A DNA stretch of 40,688 bases from Gammaproteobacteria bacterium (GTDB taxonomy: Bacteria; Pseudomonadota; Gammaproteobacteria; Thiohalobacterales; Thiohalobacteraceae): positions 1 to 40,688 of the forward strand of contig JAIOJV010000019.1 in the NCBI GenBank assembly GCA_019911805.1. The letters run 5' to 3'. A model generated the notes under the pieces. The model was not told where the DNA came from, did not search any database, and saw nothing but the letters and a program-made list of their open reading frames with translations. The position numbers and the translations under genes are program-made. Shown here piece after piece: positions 36,356-40,688 of the stretch. Each line of letters begins with the position of its first letter. Positions within the stretch are counted from its first letter, which is position 1.

Positions 36356-36454
36356 ACGGCAGTGTTCGCCGCGCGGCGCGCAATCCGTTCGACCGGTTGC
36401 GCGGGTGTGGGGGATGGCAATCGCCCGGATGCGGCTCCACCGGATCCGGAAACG

Positions 36455-36489
36455 AAAAAACCCGCATGGCGTTGCGCTGCATGCGGGTT
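36455..36489 (-). terminator. Terminator of tRNA-Leu, possibly bidirectional
   Basis: A 10-bp perfect stem, AACCCGCATG (36459-36468) with CATGCGGGTT (36480-36489), has an 11-base loop. On the minus strand the stem runs into six T (complement of A 36455-36460). On the plus strand it is followed by GTTTC, so it may also stop purA transcription. Confidence 0.85.
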
Positions 36490-36498
36490 GTTTCAACA

Positions 36499-36583
36499 TG
36501 GTGCCGAGGAGAGGACTCGAACCTCCACGGGTCGCCCCACTAGTACCTGAAACTAGCGCGTCTACCAATTCCGCCACCTCGGC
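36499..36583 (-). tRNA. tRNA-Leu(CAG)
   Basis: Read on the minus strand, the gene starts GCCGAGG (acceptor), has a D-arm with GGTAGACGCGC, an anticodon stem CTAGT/ACTAG closing the loop TTCAGGT (anticodon CAG, reading CUG), a long class II variable arm (about GGGGCGACCC), a T-loop GGTTCGAGTCC, and the acceptor mate CCTCGGC plus A. CCA is encoded (36499-36501). The total is 85 bases. CUG is likely the main leucine codon in this GC-rich genome. It lies convergent to purA and divergent from rnr. Confidence 0.95.
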
Positions 36584-36618
36584 AGGTGGGCGGGGCCCCT
36601 CGGGCCCGAGAGCCGCGC

Positions 36619-36647
36619 ACTTTACCCGGCGCGGCAGCCCTTGTCAA
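36619..36647 (-). promoter_or_regulatory. Promoter of tRNA-Leu
   Basis: On the minus strand, TTGACA (36647-36642), exactly 17 bases, then TAAAGT (36624-36619), followed by a GC-rich discriminator typical of stringently controlled stable-RNA promoters. The tRNA 5' end is about 36 bases downstream. Confidence 0.8.
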
Positions 36648-36691
36648 CGCAGGCCGAGGCGACCTTCCGGGTTATCATTTCAAAGAAGATT

Positions 36692-39040
36692 ATGAGCAAA
36701 AAACGCCCCCCCAAGAAGCCAACCTGGACAGACCAGGATCCCTATGCGGCCCGTGAGGCCGAGAAGTACGCACGCCCCATTCCCAGCCGGGAGCTCATTA
36801 TCGAAAAGCTGACCGAGCAGGGCGTGCCGCTGGCGCGTGAACGGCTCGCCGACGCCTTCGGTCTGACCGACGATGAGGACCTTGAGGCGCTGCGCCGCCG
36901 CCTGAACGCCATGGAGCGCGACGGCCAGCTGGTACGCAACCGCCGCAAGGATTACTGCCTGGTCGAGAAACTCGACTTGGTGATCGGCCGGGTCATCGGT
37001 CATCCTGACGGCTTCGGCTTTCTGGTACCCGACGATGCCAGCGGCGACCTGTTCCTGTCGCCGCGCCAGATGCGCGGGCTGTTCCACGGCGACCGCGCGG
37101 TGGCGCGGGTCACGGGCCTGGATCATCGCGGCCGCCGCGAAGGCGCGGTCATCGAGGTGCTGGAGCGCAACACCCACCGTGTGGTCGGGCGCTTCTACTG
37201 TGAGAACGACGTGAGCTTCGTCGTCCCCGACAGCAAACGCATCACCCAGAACGTCTCCATTCCCCGTGACTTTCGTGGCGGTGCGCGCCAGGAACAGATC
37301 GTCACCGTCGACATCACCGAGCAGCCGACCTTCCGCGCCCCGCCCATCGGGCGTGTCTCCGAGGTACTGGGTGACCACATGGCGCCCGGCATGGAGATCG
37401 ATATCGCCATCCGCAGCCACGACCTGCCGCTGGCCTGGCCGGCCGCGGTGCAGGACGAGATTGCGACCCTGGATCCCGAGGTGCTGGACGCGCACACGCG
37501 CGGCCGCGAGGACCTGCGTGCGATCCCGCTGGTGACCATCGACGGCGCGGATTCGCGCGACTTCGACGATGCCGTGTTCTGTGAGCGCAAGTCCAAGGGC
37601 TGGCGGCTGCTGGTCGCCATCGCCGACGTCTCGCATTACGTCGAACACGGTACGGCGCTGGATCGCGAGGCCCAGGCACGCGGGAATTCGGTGTACTTTC
37701 CCGAGCGCGTGATCCCGATGCTGCCGGAGATTCTGTCGAACGGCCTGTGCTCACTGAACCCGCAGGTGGACCGTCTGTGCATGGTCTGCGAGATGTACAT
37801 AAGCGACGATGGGCGTATCACCCGCTCGCGCTTCCTGGAAGGCCTGATGCGTTCGCATGCACGCCTGACCTACGATGAGGTTGCCAAGGTGGTGGTGGAA
37901 CGTGACCGCGATGAGCGTAAACGCCTCACCGACCTGGTGCCGCACCTCGAGGAACTGCACCGTCTCTACAAGGTACTGCGCAAGGAGCGCAGCCGGCGCG
38001 GTGCCATCGATTTCGAGACCACTGAGACCCGTATCGTCTTCGGCCCCGACCGCAAGATCGAGCGTATCATGCCGGTAGAGCGCAACGATGCACATAAGCT
38101 CATCGAGGAATGCATGATCGCGGCAAACGTCGCCAGTGCCCGTTTCCTCGCCAAGCACAAGATGCCGACTCTCTACCGCGTGCACGAAGGCCCGAAGCTG
38201 GAAAAAATCGAGGCGCTGCGCTCACTGCTCGGTGAACTCGGTCTGAGTCTGCGCGGCGGCGATAAGCCGGAGCCGCAGCACTACGCGGAACTGCTGGCAT
38301 CCATCCAGAAGCGTCCGGATGCGCATCTCATCCAGACGGTGATGCTGCGTTCACTGTCACAGGCCCGTTATGCACCGGAGAATACCGGGCATTTCGGCCT
38401 GGCGCTGCCGCAGTACCTGCATTTCACCTCACCGATCCGCCGCTACCCGGATCTGCTGGCACATCGCGCGATCCGGCATGTGCTGCGTGCCAGTGCCGAC
38501 AAGGGCTTGCTGAAGCGCACCTTGGGGCGCATGTTCGCCGGCGGGCCCGCGGTGAATTTCCGCTACTCCGTCACTGACATGCAGACGCTTGGTGAGGCCT
38601 GCTCGATGACCGAGCGGCGGGCCGATGAGGCCACACGGGACGCCGTCGATTGGCTCAAGTGCGAATTCATGCTGGACCGGGTCGGTGAGGAATTCACCGG
38701 TATCATCAGCGGCGTGACCTCGTTCGGTATCTTTGTCGAGCTCGCCGACATCTACGTTGAAGGCCTGGTGCATGTGGCCACATTGAAGAATGATTACTAT
38801 CATTTCGATCCGGCCGGACACCGCTTGCGCGGCGAACGCACCGGTACCACGTATCGTCTGGCGGACCGCATCACGGTGAAGGTCATGCGGGTGGATCTGG
38901 ACGAACGCAAGATGGATTTCGAATTGGTGGAGGCATTGGAACAGAAACAAGGTCGTGCGGTCGCAACGCGCAAGCGCAAATCGCGCGGCTCGCGTTCGAC
39001 CACACGGGTGCGCAAGAAGAAGGGAGGGCAGGCGACATGA
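36692..39040 (+). CDS. rnr: Ribonuclease R
   Basis: Processive 3'-5' exoribonuclease that degrades structured RNA, matures rRNA and clears defective mRNA with tmRNA. The 782 residues have an N-terminal helix-turn-helix/basic region, two cold-shock domains (about 80-235), the RNB catalytic domain with TIDGADSRDFDDAV (D284, D287, D290, D292, D293), LCSLNPQVDRLCMVCEM and HFTSPIRRYPDL, then an S1 domain (about 655-740) and a basic tail (RKRKSRGSRSTTRVRKKKGG). ATG 36692 fits MSKKRP with AAAGAAG upstream. The stop overlaps the next gene's ATG (ATGA). Confidence 0.96.
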   Translation: MSKKRPPKKPTWTDQDPYAAREAEKYARPIPSRELIIEKLTEQGVPLARERLADAFGLTDDEDLEALRRRLNAMERDGQLVRNRRKDYCLVEKLDLVIGRVIGHPDGFGFLVPDDASGDLFLSPRQMRGLFHGDRAVARVTGLDHRGRREGAVIEVLERNTHRVVGRFYCENDVSFVVPDSKRITQNVSIPRDFRGGARQEQIVTVDITEQPTFRAPPIGRVSEVLGDHMAPGMEIDIAIRSHDLPLAWPAAVQDEIATLDPEVLDAHTRGREDLRAIPLVTIDGADSRDFDDAVFCERKSKGWRLLVAIADVSHYVEHGTALDREAQARGNSVYFPERVIPMLPEILSNGLCSLNPQVDRLCMVCEMYISDDGRITRSRFLEGLMRSHARLTYDEVAKVVVERDRDERKRLTDLVPHLEELHRLYKVLRKERSRRGAIDFETTETRIVFGPDRKIERIMPVERNDAHKLIEECMIAANVASARFLAKHKMPTLYRVHEGPKLEKIEALRSLLGELGLSLRGGDKPEPQHYAELLASIQKRPDAHLIQTVMLRSLSQARYAPENTGHFGLALPQYLHFTSPIRRYPDLLAHRAIRHVLRASADKGLLKRTLGRMFAGGPAVNFRYSVTDMQTLGEACSMTERRADEATRDAVDWLKCEFMLDRVGEEFTGIISGVTSFGIFVELADIYVEGLVHVATLKNDYYHFDPAGHRLRGERTGTTYRLADRITVKVMRVDLDERKMDFELVEALEQKQGRAVATRKRKSRGSRSTTRVRKKKGGQAT

Positions 39041-39753
39041 AGTATCTCGGTGCAAAACGGGTAATGGTAGTTGCAGTGGCCATCGCGTTGGCGGGGTGTG
39101 CGGCCGATGACCCCAACAAGCGCGCCAAGACCGGGGCCGCAGTGGGCGCGGTCGCTGGTGCGATTCTGGGACATCAGTTGGACGGTAAATCGGGGCGTTT
39201 CGTGGGCGCGGCGGTGGGTGCGATTGCGGGTGGCGGGGTCGGTCACTACATGGACAATCAGCAGAAGGAGTTCGAGACGGCCCTGGCCGAGGAACAGCGT
39301 CGGAATCAGATCGAGATCGAACGCCTCCAGGATGAGACCCTGAAGATCGACATTGCCAACGAGGTGTCCTTCGATTTCGGCAGCGCCGCCATCAAACCAG
39401 CCTTTCGTCCGACCTTGGACAAGGTCGCCGAGGTGCTCAAGCGCTACGATCGGTCTGTCGTCCACGTCGTCGGTCACACCGACAGCGTCGGTTCGGATGC
39501 CTACAATCAGCGCCTCTCCGAGCAGCGTGCGCAAGCCGTGGTGGACTACCTGGCGGGCACCGCCGGTGTCATGCGTGAACGCCTGCGGGCCGAGGGCCGC
39601 GGCGAGACCGAGCCACGCGAGAGCAATGCGACGGAGGCCGGCCGCCAATTGAACCGGCGTGTCGAGCTGTTCGTCAAACCGATCGTCGAAGGTCAGGAGC
39701 AGCGCGCCTACGAGTCGCCGCCGCTGCAGACCACACCCGCTTCATGGCGCTGA
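39037..39753 (+). CDS. OmpA-like glycine-zipper outer-membrane lipoprotein
   Basis: A 238-residue lipoprotein, with lipobox LAGC at C21. A glycine-zipper segment follows (GAAVGAVAGAILGHQL, GAAVGAIAGGGVGHYM, about 33-70), then a short coiled stretch (QKEFETALAEEQRRNQIE) and an OmpA/MotB peptidoglycan-binding domain (about 105-215) with VSFDFGSAAIKP, HVVGHTDSVGSDAYNQRLSEQRAQAV and NRRVEL. It resembles YiaD-type proteins, but I cannot assign a specific orthologue. Its ATG overlaps the rnr stop, an unexpected coupling between an RNase and an envelope lipoprotein. Confidence 0.88.
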   Translation: MKYLGAKRVMVVAVAIALAGCAADDPNKRAKTGAAVGAVAGAILGHQLDGKSGRFVGAAVGAIAGGGVGHYMDNQQKEFETALAEEQRRNQIEIERLQDETLKIDIANEVSFDFGSAAIKPAFRPTLDKVAEVLKRYDRSVVHVVGHTDSVGSDAYNQRLSEQRAQAVVDYLAGTAGVMRERLRAEGRGETEPRESNATEAGRQLNRRVELFVKPIVEGQEQRAYESPPLQTTPASWR

Positions 39754-39885
39754 GGAAGTGCTCTGCGAATGAACGACCGGGGCTGGTCTCTTCCGGTGAA
39801 CGGGTAGCGGATGGTGTGTCTGCAGCGGTCGGCCTGGTTACCGGGCCATGCAGTGGCGCGTGCGTCGTGGAGATGACCGCCCTCC
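39754..39885. other. Lipoprotein-rlmB intergenic gap
   Basis: One hundred and thirty-two bases without a recognisable gene, terminator or strong promoter. GGAG at 39869-39872 lies 13 bases from the rlmB ATG, a long spacing. Confidence 0.4.
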
Positions 39886-40638
39886 ATGGCTGAAGGCCAG
39901 CGTGTCTACGGGCTGCACGCGGTACGCGCACTGCTCCGCCAGGGCGGCCGGGTTCAACGGGCCTGGGTGCAGGAGGGACGGCACGACCCGCGTCTGAGTG
40001 CGCTCATCGAGGAGCTGGCGGCACGCGGCATCACGGCGGAGCGGGTAGCGCGCCGTGAACTGGATCGGATGCTGGGCGGCGCCCGCCATCAAGGCGTGGT
40101 GCTGGAGGTGCCGGCGGTCGAGGCCGGCGGCGAGCGGCAGCTCGACGACTTTCTGCTCGCGCTAGCGCCGCCGGCCCTCGTGCTGGTGCTGGACGGTGTC
40201 ACGGACCCTCACAATCTGGGTGCCTGCCTGCGCACCGCCGACGCGGCCGGCGTACAGGCGGTGATCCTACCCAAGGACAGATCCGCCGGGCTGACCCCGG
40301 TGGTGCGCAAGGTCGCCTGCGGAGCGGCCGAGCACCTGCCACTGTTCACCGTCACCAATCTCGCCCGCACGCTACGCGCTCTGCAGGCCGCCGGTCTGTG
40401 GGTCTACGGTGCCGCGGGGGAGTCCGAGGCATCACTCTATGACATTGATTTCACCGGTTCCGTGGCCCTGGTGATGGGCGCCGAGGGCAGTGGCCTGCGG
40501 CACCTGACCCGGGAACATTGTGACGGTCTGGTGCACATCCCCATGGCCGGTTGCGTCGAAAGCCTGAATGTCTCAGTGGCGACCGGGGTGCTGTTGTACG
40601 AAGTGGTCCGCCAGCGGCGGGAGAAAGCCAGACCGTAG
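39886..40638 (+). CDS. rlmB: 23S rRNA (guanosine2251-2'-O)-methyltransferase RlmB
   Basis: SPOUT-family enzyme that 2'-O-methylates G2251 in the P-loop of 23S rRNA. The 250 residues have an N-terminal substrate-binding domain (YGLHAVRALL, GARHQGVVLEV) and the trefoil-knot SpoU domain with motif 1 LDGVTDPHNLGACLRTADAAG-like sequence (about 106-125), motif 2 LVMGAEGSGLRHL and motif 3 IPMAGCVESLNVSVATGVLL. It is complete. The rnr-rlmB pairing is conserved in gammaproteobacteria, though here a lipoprotein gene sits between them. Confidence 0.95.
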   Translation: MAEGQRVYGLHAVRALLRQGGRVQRAWVQEGRHDPRLSALIEELAARGITAERVARRELDRMLGGARHQGVVLEVPAVEAGGERQLDDFLLALAPPALVLVLDGVTDPHNLGACLRTADAAGVQAVILPKDRSAGLTPVVRKVACGAAEHLPLFTVTNLARTLRALQAAGLWVYGAAGESEASLYDIDFTGSVALVMGAEGSGLRHLTREHCDGLVHIPMAGCVESLNVSVATGVLLYEVVRQRREKARP

Positions 40639-40641
40639 GTC

Positions 40642-40678
40642 GGGCGCGGCCTTGCGCACCTGGCCCCGGCCTGCGCCC
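40642..40678 (+). other. GC-rich hairpin after rlmB at the window edge
   Basis: GGGCGCGGCC (40642-40651) pairs with GGCC-T-GCGCCC (40668-40678, one bulged T). Only TTAC follows before the window ends, so terminator status is unclear. TACACT at 40681-40686 could be the -10 of the next gene. Confidence 0.45.
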
Positions 40679-40688
40679 GTTACACTCC

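Overview
The window is a high-GC stretch of chromosome from a gammaproteobacterium. It holds about 41 protein genes and one tRNA, all housekeeping in type. Gene content and order match blocks I know from Pseudomonas and E. coli: mlaFEDCB-ibaG-murA-hisGDC, degS-nif3-petABC-sspAB, dolP-diaA-yraN-lpoA/rsmI, and queG/nnr-tsaE-amiB-mutL-miaA-hfq-hflXKC-DUF2065-hisZ-purA-rnr-rlmB. Short-form HisG plus HisZ, bc1-complex genes and an AlgW/DegS protease next to them favour a Pseudomonas- or Chromatiales-like lineage over an enterobacterium. I cannot name the species. No phage, transposase gene, CRISPR array or defence island is visible.

Layout. 1-1207 (minus): kdsD and a small zinc-ribbon gene. 1586-5003: phospholipid-transport operon mlaFEDCB, then ibaG. 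5017-9848: murA and three histidine genes. 9886-11049 (minus): DegS-type protease. 11189-15964: Nif3-like protein, cytochrome bc1 genes petABC, and sspA-sspB. 16316-16810: a macro-domain gene. 16827-20465 (minus): lpoA-yraN-diaA-dolP. 20717-21574: rsmI. 21617-22684 (minus): queG. 22778-36355: nnr, tsaE, amiB, mutL, miaA, hfq, hflX, hflK, hflC, DUF2065, hisZ, purA. 36499-36583 (minus): tRNA-Leu(CAG). 36692-40638: rnr, an OmpA-like lipoprotein gene, rlmB.

Common themes are envelope building and upkeep (KdsD, Mla, MurA, LpoA, AmiB, DolP, DegS, HflKC), RNA and translation quality (Hfq, HflX, RNase R, RlmB, RsmI, MiaA, QueG, TsaE, tRNA-Leu), histidine and purine synthesis, respiration, and mismatch repair. 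HisG is the short catalytic form and its obligate partner HisZ lies 27 kb away in the same window.

The most unusual content lies between the genes. Eight intergenic spots (1-50, 6286-6366, 8420-8738, 15471-15577, 15994-16236, 20537-20678, 26196-26288, 34851-34990) carry repeats whose arms are short-period degenerate tandem repeats (7, 9 or 10 bases). In seven of them the arms face each other as long inverted repeats; the first is cut by the window edge. They split otherwise tight gene pairs (murA/hisG, hisD/hisC, sspA/sspB, amiB/mutL, hisZ/purA), usually just upstream of a start codon. One is a nest of three inverted repeats including a perfect 30-bp pair. I know of no named function for them; they are the best candidate here for something undescribed.
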